From Adhaeribacter radiodurans (GTDB taxonomy: Bacteria > Bacteroidota > Bacteroidia > Cytophagales > Hymenobacteraceae), in assembly GCF_014075995.1 (NCBI RefSeq), contig NZ_CP055153.1, positions 1,612,001-1,676,000 of the forward strand: 64,000 nt of DNA, in the 5' to 3' direction. The notes below the pieces were generated by a model. The model was given only the letters and a program-made list of their open reading frames with translations, made no database searches and was not told the DNA's origin. The position numbers were made by a program, and so were the translations under genes. Every line of letters begins with the position of its first letter. The stretch's first letter is position 1. Below are positions 18,022-25,431 of this stretch, piece after piece.

Positions 18022-18513
18022 TTACAATAATTGTACGCCATCGGCGACAAAGGTGATTTCTTTTTTGGGCTGCCCAATGGCTTGTATTTCCGCTGCCGAT
18101 TTGCCCGCATCTTTTAAATAATGTTGCTGATCCGCTACGGAAATTACTTCCTGGTGAGCCGTTCCTTCTAAAACTACCTTTTTACCATTCAGATTTTTGG
18201 GCACAAAGAACCCATAATTCCGGAAACGGACTTTCATGCGGGTATTATCCGTAAGTTTTACATCCATCCAACAGCCTTTTACCTGACATACTTGTTGCAC
18301 CACGCCCGATACTTTTACCTGTACCGAATCCTTACCGGCTATAAACTGGGGCAGTTCACTTGCCGCCATGCTTTTACCAGCGGATACCGCCCGGCCAAAA
18401 TGAGTAGCAGGTTGTTTCTTACTATGAGCAGGAGCTGTAGTTTGGGCATATGCGTTTGAATGGCTTTGCCAAATACAAAAGCTGGTCATTAATAGAATAA
18501 ATAGTAATTTCAT
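18022..18513 (-). CDS. DUF4920 periplasmic protein
   Basis: A 163-residue exported protein. The frame is open further upstream to 18681, but only the ATG at 18513 gives a proper signal peptide (MKLLFILLMTSFCIWQSHSNAYAQ), so I start there. The mature protein is a DUF4920 domain: FGRAVSAGKSMAASELPQFI, then a small beta barrel with VSGVVQQVCQVKGCWMDVKL, in which the CxxxGCW motif is conserved in the family, and VVLEGTAHQEVISV. The fold resembles OB-type barrels, and the paired cysteines suggest metal or redox chemistry. Function is not established. Confidence 0.82.
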   Translation of the reverse strand: MKLLFILLMTSFCIWQSHSNAYAQTTAPAHSKKQPATHFGRAVSAGKSMAASELPQFIAGKDSVQVKVSGVVQQVCQVKGCWMDVKLTDNTRMKVRFRNYGFFVPKNLNGKKVVLEGTAHQEVISVADQQHYLKDAGKSAAEIQAIGQPKKEITFVADGVQLL

Positions 18514-19060
18514 GAGAGTACAATTAATTGAAAAACAAATGTTGTAATAGATTTTGCTATAGTTAACAGTAACATAAACCGATTCTGTAGCTACCGCTAA
18601 AACTCGTTCTGTTGGGTTATACGAATTTACTAAATTTAACAAAATAGTAAATAAAGAAAGATGTATTACTAGTGCAATCAACTAATCTGATCTAACTCTT
18701 TATGTGGTGCATACTAATGTTTAGAGAAGGTAGAATTAACTAGTAAAAGCGAAAGCCTAATTTTTATTTTAAGCAGCTTCTAGTAAATTTATTATTGAAA
18801 TTACTCCAAAAATGATTGAAAAACCGGAGCCATTACAGGCGGTTTTTTGTTATACCTACGTTAAAGTAAGTAAGGCTTTAGGTTACACCATAAACTGCTC
18901 TAAAGAAAGCAATTGTTATAGTAAATTAAAGAATTAGTCAGATAAAACTTTGGCCATTTTAAAAGTTAGCAGATTTAAAAATTAGCCAGTATTAATTAAG
19001 TAAGAGAATTATATATGCCCTTTTCTTATTACTTACCTTACCGGTAGAAACGAGGCGCTT
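18514..19060. other. divergent intergenic region
   Basis: 547 bp between the leftward DUF4920 gene and the rightward oxidase subunit gene. It holds a terminator-like hairpin at 18819-18848 that serves neither neighbour; otherwise it is AT-rich. Confidence 0.5.
18819..18848 (+). terminator. orphan terminator-like hairpin
   Basis: AAAAACCG pairs with CGGTTTTT (8 bp) around a 13-nt loop and is followed by an extra T. It lies between two divergent genes, so neither flanking gene ends here. It may close a short unannotated transcript or act as a leader hairpin for the gene at 19061. Confidence 0.45.
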
Positions 19061-19690
19061 ATGGAACCCGATAAAAAAAATACGATTGGTACATCCAGTA
19101 ATTCTACTTTTGCCCGCATAGAAAAGGTGCATCCGTTTCTGATGATGCTTTATTTGGTTATAGTAGGAATCTCGGTAATGTTTCTGATTTTAATGGTAGC
19201 TTATATCCGGACCCGTATACTGGAAGAAGGCCCCATTAACCGGCATTTCTCGAAATTTTTTAGTATTAGTACCATCCTGCTGATTTGCAGTAGTTTTACC
19301 ATAAGCCGTTCTATTTACTTTTACCTGAAAGATGATTTGTTCAAACTGAAGGCTGTACTTTGGGCAACTTTATTGCTCGGAATGGCTTTTGTCTGGTCGC
19401 AAATAGCCGGCTGGCGCGATATGGACATGCACGGTATTCCGTTTCGGAGTGGTTCGGGTACGTATGTTTACTTAATTTCAGCTTTGCACAGCCTCCATTT
19501 ACTGGGTGGTTTTGGGTATTTGTCGTTTATGTTGCTTAAAACGCTGCACGCTTCCCTTAATCCTATTCGCTCGTTAGTATTTATTCGCAATCCTTACCGC
19601 CGGCAGCAATTAACTTTGCTGTGTACTTACTGGCATTTTATGGATATTTTGTGGGTTTGTATCTATCTGCTCTTTCTATTCTTTAATTAA
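19061..19690 (+). CDS. heme-copper oxidase subunit III-like protein
   Basis: A 209-residue membrane protein with five hydrophobic segments (about 28-50, 67-87, 100-120, 135-160 and 185-207). Family signatures are the penultimate-helix motif ALHSLHLLGG and the last-helix motif CTYWHFMDILWVCIYLLFLF, both diagnostic of cytochrome c oxidase subunit III/CyoC. Subunit III binds lipid and stabilises the catalytic subunit I of aerobic terminal oxidases. No subunit I, II or IV gene lies nearby, so this is an orphan copy, perhaps an accessory subunit for an oxidase encoded elsewhere. Confidence 0.85.
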   Translation: MEPDKKNTIGTSSNSTFARIEKVHPFLMMLYLVIVGISVMFLILMVAYIRTRILEEGPINRHFSKFFSISTILLICSSFTISRSIYFYLKDDLFKLKAVLWATLLLGMAFVWSQIAGWRDMDMHGIPFRSGSGTYVYLISALHSLHLLGGFGYLSFMLLKTLHASLNPIRSLVFIRNPYRRQQLTLLCTYWHFMDILWVCIYLLFLFFN

Positions 19691-19763
19691 TCAGATTGTT
19701 CTAAATAAGGCTTAATTATTAGCGATTTATAAATATAAGTACAATCTAAAGGTGCGGTAAACT

Positions 19764-21947
19764 TTAATGAACGAGAGTTACATGGCCTTTGTATTCCTTA
19801 TCCGAAAACTTAATCAGGTAATAATAAACCCCATCGGTAGCATTGTGGCCGTCCCACTTAAATTCACGGTTTGTACTGTTGTAAACTTGATTGCCCCACC
19901 GGTTAAAAATTGTAATACTGGCAAAAATACTTTCGCAATAATTCGGTGGTAAATTGGGCATCTGGAAGTAATCGTTCAGGCCATCGTTATTCGGGGTAAA
20001 AACATTAGCCGGGATAAAGCTAGTGGTATTGGGCGGTTGCACCAGAAAGATTACACTTTTTACTAAAATGGCATGCGGCTGACAGGCTTGCTCCTGCACC
20101 GAAAAATTTACCTTATACGATTCTCTATCCAGGGAGCGGCAATCCGGTGTCCAGGAAAAAGCCGTACGGGCAGAACCGTTACCAGAAGCAGGTGTAAATT
20201 GCATCCCGTAATCTGCTAAATTAAAATCTTCCCCGGCCGCGCTCAGTATAATTGGGTTTACATCCGGATCTAAGCCAAAAATAGAATCGTTAACCGAACC
20301 GCCAAACGGAATAGTAATGGTTTGACCTTCGAGTAAAGTTTTTAGTTGCGGAGGAGCATTAGGGTTATCGATGCGTACTTCAACGGTAGTTATTTTAGAA
20401 ACCGGTTGACCACACACCATAGAGGTTGCCACAAAATCGAGTAAGTAGCTGTTTTGCCCGGTAGCGGAACAATCTATTTCCCACCGGAAAGGTACAGTAA
20501 CGGCCCCTGGCCCGGAAGCAGTAGAAAAAGTAATTTTCTGGCTACCTAACTTAAAATTGCGCGGTTCCAGTTTTACCGTAACTTCTTCTTCGTCGGGGTC
20601 GGTGCCTATCGCATCAAAAGTAATAACATCTCCCATTTTAGCAGTTAGAACCGTATCCGGAGCGGTTGTACGAATAGTTGGTGGTTCGTTGGGTACCGGT
20701 TCTGCTATAATCGTCAGGTGAACGGTATCGGCTTTAGGTAAACTGCAGCCATTGTCTTTTACCATTACATCTAACAAATACGTTTTCCCTTTAGAATCTA
20801 AACAGCCCGGAAAACATAGCGTTGCTTTTAACGAATCCCTTTGCCCTCCCTGGTTTACCACGCCTTGTGTTACACTTAGAATTTTATCCGTCATCGTAAA
20901 ATTAACGGGCCGGTAAGAAATAGTGAGCGGTTCGTCGGGGTCAGGGTCCATTATAAAAATATCAAGGCAGTGATTTCCATCCGGAGTCAGGCGCAAGGTG
21001 TCTCCTTCCCGGTAAGATACTTTTTGTCCCTGTACCTGAGCTGTAATTTGTGGTTTAGCATTAGTGGGGCAGTTTAAAACCAATAGCTGAAAATCGCGGC
21101 GGGTTTCGCCAATTCTAATATTATCTCGGTATTCAATGCAGCGTACCCCAAAAACAAATAAACCTAAACGGCTGGGTTGAACTACTAAACGACCGGTAAA
21201 TCGATCAATAGACATACCTGGATTTCCCGGAATTTGATTATTAATTCCTAAACCGGCCGCCCAGCTTATAGTAGGGTAGGGACCACTGGAAGGAAATTCG
21301 GGTAAGGGATCGAACGGAGTACTGTAGCCATTAAGTGGGGTAATCATTTCATAGACCAGAGAATCGCCGTCGGTATCGCTGCCAGAAAAATCGTAATAAA
21401 ATAATTCGTTAATGCAGGCATAATCGCTGAGCGGTGGAAAAAGCTTGGGCGAGGAATTTACAAAGGGCTTATTGTTTTTAACTACAGCCGGAAACTCTAA
21501 ATAAAAAGCCTGCCCGGCATTTTGGGGGGATACTATATTGGATATTACGTTATTTCGGCAGCATCTTTCCCAAACCACATAATACCCCTGCGGACTGGTA
21601 TACATAAAGGGGCTTAGCTGCACCGTACTGGTATAAACCAGCTTTTGGGTACTCAAGGAGGAGTTGGTGCAAGCAATGGAAGTATAGGCAACCGGTACCG
21701 ATGAAGTTAAAGGTAGGTACACCTGTTGCATGAGTTCATTGGTTTGCTTGTCAAAAATACTGGCCACCAGGTCCGGGTCCAAAGCTCCCGGATTACCATT
21801 TAAATTATCAAAATACATATTTAAGGTAAGCCGGTAATTAGAGGAGGAGAGATGCTCTAACTCAAACTCGCCGCCCACAATATGAGTAGCCCGAGCGGTT
21901 AAGGTAAAACAACCTATAAATAACAAAAAGAGTAACCGTAATTTCAT
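19764..21947 (-). CDS. large surface protein with type IX secretion C-terminal domain
   Basis: A 727-residue exported protein: a signal peptide (MKLRLLFLLFIGCFTLTARA), an N-terminal region of about 280 residues (starting HIVGGEFELEHL), then three Ig/cadherin-like repeats of about 110 residues beginning KPQITAQVQG, PPTIRTTAPD and PPQLKTLLEG, each with a DPD motif. The last 85 residues are a gliding-motility-associated (CHU_C, type B) sorting domain: FIPANVFTPNNDGLNDYFQ, then IFNRWGNQVYNS and FKWDGHNATDGVYYYLI. This directs export by the type IX secretion system and attachment to the cell surface. Likely an adhesin or matrix protein; ligand unknown. Confidence 0.9.
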   Translation of the reverse strand: MKLRLLFLLFIGCFTLTARATHIVGGEFELEHLSSSNYRLTLNMYFDNLNGNPGALDPDLVASIFDKQTNELMQQVYLPLTSSVPVAYTSIACTNSSLSTQKLVYTSTVQLSPFMYTSPQGYYVVWERCCRNNVISNIVSPQNAGQAFYLEFPAVVKNNKPFVNSSPKLFPPLSDYACINELFYYDFSGSDTDGDSLVYEMITPLNGYSTPFDPLPEFPSSGPYPTISWAAGLGINNQIPGNPGMSIDRFTGRLVVQPSRLGLFVFGVRCIEYRDNIRIGETRRDFQLLVLNCPTNAKPQITAQVQGQKVSYREGDTLRLTPDGNHCLDIFIMDPDPDEPLTISYRPVNFTMTDKILSVTQGVVNQGGQRDSLKATLCFPGCLDSKGKTYLLDVMVKDNGCSLPKADTVHLTIIAEPVPNEPPTIRTTAPDTVLTAKMGDVITFDAIGTDPDEEEVTVKLEPRNFKLGSQKITFSTASGPGAVTVPFRWEIDCSATGQNSYLLDFVATSMVCGQPVSKITTVEVRIDNPNAPPQLKTLLEGQTITIPFGGSVNDSIFGLDPDVNPIILSAAGEDFNLADYGMQFTPASGNGSARTAFSWTPDCRSLDRESYKVNFSVQEQACQPHAILVKSVIFLVQPPNTTSFIPANVFTPNNDGLNDYFQMPNLPPNYCESIFASITIFNRWGNQVYNSTNREFKWDGHNATDGVYYYLIKFSDKEYKGHVTLVH

Positions 21948-22068
21948 GTAAACACCTAAGCTAATACAGGCTTAAGCTACTAAAATTTAGATTACAATGC
22001 TACAGGTAAAAGAGTAAGTAGAAAGAGAGGCTGGAAGTAAATGATACTGGTAAAAGATACGGCAATGG

Positions 22069-22689
22069 CTATGAAATTTCGGTAGGCCGCACCAGTAAAT
22101 TATCTAATAAATCGTCGAAGGGAAGCGGTTTGGAGAAAGCACAACTTAAGTAGGAATTGGCTACTATCCGGATAAAAGAAGGCTGCGCGTTTAAGTGAAT
22201 TAAATCAATGCTGATATTGCCGTACAGTTGGTTGCACAGAATACTGTTAGCCAAACAAGCTGGTGGCGGGGTAAAGTAATATTTGTATATGGTCTCAATA
22301 AATTCAGCCTTGGGGTTTGTTCTAATATCAGCAGAATGCAGCCTATAACCCAACTGGATAACCTGATCTTTTAAAAACTCAGTCAGAAATTTAAAATTTT
22401 CTTCACCAATCCGATCGTCAAAGAAAAAAAGAACTCCTTGTTTACCTAATTGCTCAATACGTTCTAGTTTATAAGTGGGCCGGATACCGGCCTTGTCAAA
22501 ATGGTAAGATTTAAATAAGGCGGGAGTCCAGTTTAAATACGTTTTTTGTTGCAGCCAATGGGCATATTCTTCCTGATCGGTGCCTGTAAAACCAGAGTGC
22601 CGTTTACAAGTTGGTTGTGAACTTTTATTTTTGGTAAAGAGATATTTAAAATTCTGTAACAAAGATTTAAGCAAATTAAAACGGAACAT
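22069..22689 (-). CDS. hypothetical protein
   Basis: A 206-residue protein that I do not recognise. It starts with a basic amphipathic segment (MFRFNLLKSLLQNFKYLFTKNK) without a clear cleavage site, followed by a compact alpha/beta body (LEQLGK-type helices, GVLFFFDDRIGEENFKFLTEFLKDQV) and a C-terminal helix with DDLLDNLL. No transmembrane helix. It lies downstream of nothing on its strand and 121 bp upstream of the surface protein gene, so the two might be co-transcribed. Codon use looks like that of its neighbours. Confidence 0.65.
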   Translation of the reverse strand: MFRFNLLKSLLQNFKYLFTKNKSSQPTCKRHSGFTGTDQEEYAHWLQQKTYLNWTPALFKSYHFDKAGIRPTYKLERIEQLGKQGVLFFFDDRIGEENFKFLTEFLKDQVIQLGYRLHSADIRTNPKAEFIETIYKYYFTPPPACLANSILCNQLYGNISIDLIHLNAQPSFIRIVANSYLSCAFSKPLPFDDLLDNLLVRPTEIS

Positions 22690-23035
22690 TTTGTTTTTGT
22701 AATATAAATAACATTTCCGAGTTTAAATAGTTTAACACTTACTTAACAATAATTAAAAATAGCCGCAGCAGAAACGATATAACGCAGGTTAAAAGTTTAA
22801 TGAAAGATAGAATTTAAACCTGCTTTTTATTGGATTGTTTTTGAGTGAACGGATAAAGAAGTAAATGAAGCAGATATTGCATCTTACCGGCATAATAAAT
22901 CTGGTTATAATAAATTGACCTGGGACAACCGTTTACTTTTTTTTGAAATACGAAACGTTTATCTTTAATACAAGTACTATATCTCTCTTTTGCGGTCTTA
23001 AGATTTATTTGGAATAAGAGCAATTAATTTTAAAT
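22690..23035. other. divergent intergenic region with orphan hairpin
   Basis: 346 bp between divergent genes. A hairpin at 22784-22828 (GCAGGTT / AACCTGC, 26-nt loop, followed by TTTTT) resembles a rightward terminator although no rightward gene precedes it. A 69-codon leftward open frame here is not considered a gene. Confidence 0.45.
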
Positions 23036-23506
23036 ATGATAGTAACGACTAAAAATTTAGAAATAAAACAGCGTTTACTTAGCGAATGTCTACGAATCCA
23101 GAATGTGCAGATTCAAACTGCTAAAAGTGCCATGGACGAAGCGCAGGAAAGCGCTAATGAGCACCAGGGTGCGGGTATTGAAGATAAGTTTGAATCGTTC
23201 CGGGAAGCTTGCCAAATTCAGCGGGATATGTTTGCCAAGCAAATGGATGAAGCTATTACAGTTTTAGCCATTCTAAAACGGATTGTAGCTACTAAAGAAA
23301 ATAAAATAATTACTCTCGGTTCGGTGGTGCACACCAACTTGCAAAAGTATTTTGTTTCGGCGAGTGTAGGCGAAGTACAGGTTAACGGAGAAAAATACTT
23401 CGCTATTTCTACTATGTCGCCCATTTTTAAAGCCATGGCGGATAAAACAACCGGCGAAACATTTACTTTCCGGGATAAACAATACCAGATTGAAGAGGTT
23501 TTTTAA
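23036..23506 (+). CDS. GreA/GreB-like C-terminal domain protein
   Basis: A 156-residue cytoplasmic protein of a Bacteroidota-specific group. The N-terminal 85 residues form a helical hairpin (DEAQESANEHQGAGIEDKFESFREACQIQRDMFAKQMDEAI), and the C-terminal half (IITLGSVVHTNLQKYFVSASVGEV to FTFRDKQYQIEEVF) is an FKBP-like fold as in GreA/GreB. It thus looks like a Gre-type factor that binds RNA polymerase near its secondary channel. Homologues are often misnamed '3-oxoacyl-ACP synthase' in databases; no ketosynthase feature is present here. It is followed by a very strong terminator. Confidence 0.75.
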   Translation: MIVTTKNLEIKQRLLSECLRIQNVQIQTAKSAMDEAQESANEHQGAGIEDKFESFREACQIQRDMFAKQMDEAITVLAILKRIVATKENKIITLGSVVHTNLQKYFVSASVGEVQVNGEKYFAISTMSPIFKAMADKTTGETFTFRDKQYQIEEVF

Positions 23507-23548
23507 ATATTAATCAGAAAATTTATAATCGTTAAAAATCTTATTTGA

Positions 23549-23600
23549 CTATAAACAAAAAAGGTGAGCCCACTAACAGGTTCACCTTTTTTGTTTATAG
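23549..23600. terminator. bidirectional terminator hairpin
   Basis: A perfect 19-bp inverted repeat (23549-23567 with 23582-23600, core AAAAAAGGTGA) has a 14-nt loop and lies between the convergent Gre-like and DUF2147 genes. The A/T runs in the stem provide a U tract in both directions. Confidence 0.9.
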
Positions 23601-23611
23601 ATTAGGCAACA

Positions 23612-24052
23612 TTAATTTACCCGCGTCCAATTTTGAGTACGGCCAATTAAAGAAATGCCAATATATCCTTTTACTTCCATTTTATCTTTGCCTAAAACTT
23701 TCATGTAGCACGAATACGTTTTGCCACTTTTAGGATCGTAAATAGTACCATCATCCCATTTGTTATCCCCCTCAAAAGAAAAATTTTGCATAAAAACCAA
23801 GCCTAAAATGGGCCGATTCTGTAAATTTCTATCCGGGTTCGACTTATCTAACTTGGGTTTACCATCGCGTATAGGTTCTTTTAACCAGACTATTTTACCA
23901 CAGAGCTTACTGCCACATTTATATATTTCAAACTTAGCTTCTTTATCTTCGTTGGTCCAGGTTCCAACCGGGGTATTTGCAGTGTCTTGCCCAAGTACCC
24001 GGTAGCTTCCCATTATTAAAATAAACACCAGCAATAACAGATGGTTTTTCAT
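23612..24052 (-). CDS. DUF2147 periplasmic protein
   Basis: A 146-residue exported protein. I start it at the ATG at 24052 (MKNHLLLLVFILIMGSYRVLGQ), seven codons inside the longest frame, because this gives a normal signal peptide. The mature part is a DUF2147 domain: TPVGTWTNEDKEAKFEIYKCGSKLCGKIVWLKEP, the loop LVFMQNFSFEGDNKWDDGTIYDPKSGKTYSCYMKV and the final RTQNWTRV. This lipocalin-like beta barrel is common in Bacteroidota and Proteobacteria; its ligand is not established. Two cysteines (KCGSKLC) may form a disulfide. Confidence 0.88.
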   Translation of the reverse strand: MKNHLLLLVFILIMGSYRVLGQDTANTPVGTWTNEDKEAKFEIYKCGSKLCGKIVWLKEPIRDGKPKLDKSNPDRNLQNRPILGLVFMQNFSFEGDNKWDDGTIYDPKSGKTYSCYMKVLGKDKMEVKGYIGISLIGRTQNWTRVN

Positions 24053-24300
24053 GCGTGTCGTTTTCCAATTCAAATAGAAATTTAGGCAACTGCCTAAGCA
24101 TTTCCAAACTTTATAAAATTCAAGGCAAATCTGTTAAAATTACCTTACTCCCAAAACGTAGCAGGCAGGTAAAGGATTGTTCTACTTTAAGTAAATCCCA
24201 AAAAGATTTAGATAATATTTCTTTTAATCAGTAAGTTAAGTTAGTTACTAAAACCAAGTTTTACTGCTGAATTTTATCCATCTAAAACCTACTACTATTA

Positions 24301-24960
24301 TTATTCAGAAATAAGGTGACTGGTAAAGCCTTGGGCAACTAATTTTTCGTAGGCTTCCCAAACTTCTGAAGGGATTGCCTGGTATGTTTGAAATCCTTTT
24401 TCGGGATAAATTTGGATGCGCTGTAAATCGCCCAGCATAATGGAAATTACTTCTTCCATGGAAACATCCTGATTGGGATAATTATTAAAATCTATTTGCG
24501 GGGAAGTAACCAGAATTTCGGTTTTAGGTCCAGGCCATTGTTTCTCAAAAGTTGCCAGCGTTCGACGCTCCATGTAAGGCTTCTGCACTAAAATAAAACG
24601 GTTTACTTTTATTTGCTGCTGTTGCAGTAATTGGTAAGATAAGGCCACATTTTCACCGGTGTTCGTAGAGCGACTTTCTGTCAGAATTTTTTCTGCTGGT
24701 ACGCCCATTTGCCTGGCCACCTGGGCAAATTTTTCGGCTTCGGTTTCCTGCCATAAACCTAAGGTTAAACGTCCTAAACCGCCGGCAAATAACAACCAGG
24801 GGGCATAATCTTGCAGCCATAATTCGGCCCCTCTTTCGGCTACCCGCAAATCGTGGCTGCCCAGTACCATAATACAATCGGCGGGCTGTAATTCGTGGTT
24901 CACATGGTGGTAATCCCAAATGCGTTGGGCAAGCTGAAGTGTTTCAGAAGAAATAGACAT
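24301..24960 (-). CDS. YdcF-family (DUF218) protein
   Basis: A 219-residue DUF218 (ElyC/SanA/YdcF) protein. The open frame extends to 25047, but that would overlap the gene upstream; the ATG at 24960 (MSISSETLQLAQRIWDYH) fits YdcF homologues and leaves a 26-bp gap. Key segments are DCIMVLGSHDLRVAERGAELW, WLLFAGGLG, the ExxAFA-like segment EAEKFAQVARQMGVPAEKILTESRSTNTGENV and RFILVQKPYMERRTL. There is no signal peptide, so this is the soluble YdcF type; E. coli YdcF binds S-adenosylmethionine, but the physiological reaction is unknown. It is the last gene of a four-gene leftward cluster. Confidence 0.85.
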   Translation of the reverse strand: MSISSETLQLAQRIWDYHHVNHELQPADCIMVLGSHDLRVAERGAELWLQDYAPWLLFAGGLGRLTLGLWQETEAEKFAQVARQMGVPAEKILTESRSTNTGENVALSYQLLQQQQIKVNRFILVQKPYMERRTLATFEKQWPGPKTEILVTSPQIDFNNYPNQDVSMEEVISIMLGDLQRIQIYPEKGFQTYQAIPSEVWEAYEKLVAQGFTSHLISE

Positions 24961-24986
24961 GTTAATTGTAAGATGTTTTGAAAATA

Positions 24987-25376
24987 TTAATAAAGTTGCG
25001 TTATTCCGTATGATAAAATTCCAAGCCCCAATAAAATAATTAGCCACCCAACAACATTGGAAAAGCGGGTGGAAGGAAAAATCTGGTTTTCAAAATAAAT
25101 AATATTAACCTTTTGACCTGCGTAGTAAAATGGGGGGAAAGTACCTATTTCGAGTTTCCCCTGTACATCTGAGCCGGCATTATCTTTAAACTTAATAATA
25201 GGATAATAGAGGTAAGTAATTTTACTATTGCTGCGCGACCATTCCCCTACCAGTTTAACTACTACCGCATTAGTATGAAATCCAAATTTTGCTCTTTCCC
25301 GGGCTTCAATGAGACTATTAATTCCGGTGCCTATAAATATAGCAGCACATACTATTAAAAGAATTTCAAAATACAT
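24987..25376 (-). CDS. DUF3592-like membrane protein
   Basis: A 129-residue protein with an N-terminal (about 3-20) and a C-terminal (about 108-127) transmembrane helix. Between them is a beta-rich domain (VVVKLVGEWSRSNSKITYLYYPIIKFKDNAG, then QGKLEIGTFPPFYYAGQKVNIIYF), the pattern of DUF3592. The loop is probably periplasmic. Function unknown. It is transcribed with YdcF (26 bp downstream) and lies 55 bp from the M13 peptidase gene upstream. Confidence 0.7.
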   Translation of the reverse strand: MYFEILLIVCAAIFIGTGINSLIEARERAKFGFHTNAVVVKLVGEWSRSNSKITYLYYPIIKFKDNAGSDVQGKLEIGTFPPFYYAGQKVNIIYFENQIFPSTRFSNVVGWLIILLGLGILSYGITQLY

Positions 25377-25400
25377 CCGTAATTCTCGAAACTAATTGCC

Positions 25401-25428
25401 ATCAACTATTGACCATGGACTATTGACT
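25401..25428. repeat. two degenerate 14-bp direct repeats
   Basis: ATCAACTATTGACC is followed immediately by ATGGACTATTGACT (11 of 14 identical), in the 55-bp gap between the M13 peptidase and DUF3592 genes. This kind of 'gactattgac' filler is seen between genes in many Bacteroidota genomes; no function is known to me. Confidence 0.5.
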
Positions 25429-25431
25429 AGT

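Noticed and set aside
22814-23023. 69-codon leftward open frame next to the Gre-like gene
   Set aside because: Basic, Tyr/Lys-rich AT-driven composition, no recognisable motif, and its start lies 12 bp from the divergent gene's start, leaving no room for a promoter.
24961-25047. Upstream extension of the YdcF gene
   Set aside because: It would overlap the DUF3592 gene and adds residues not found in the family; ATG at 24960 preferred.
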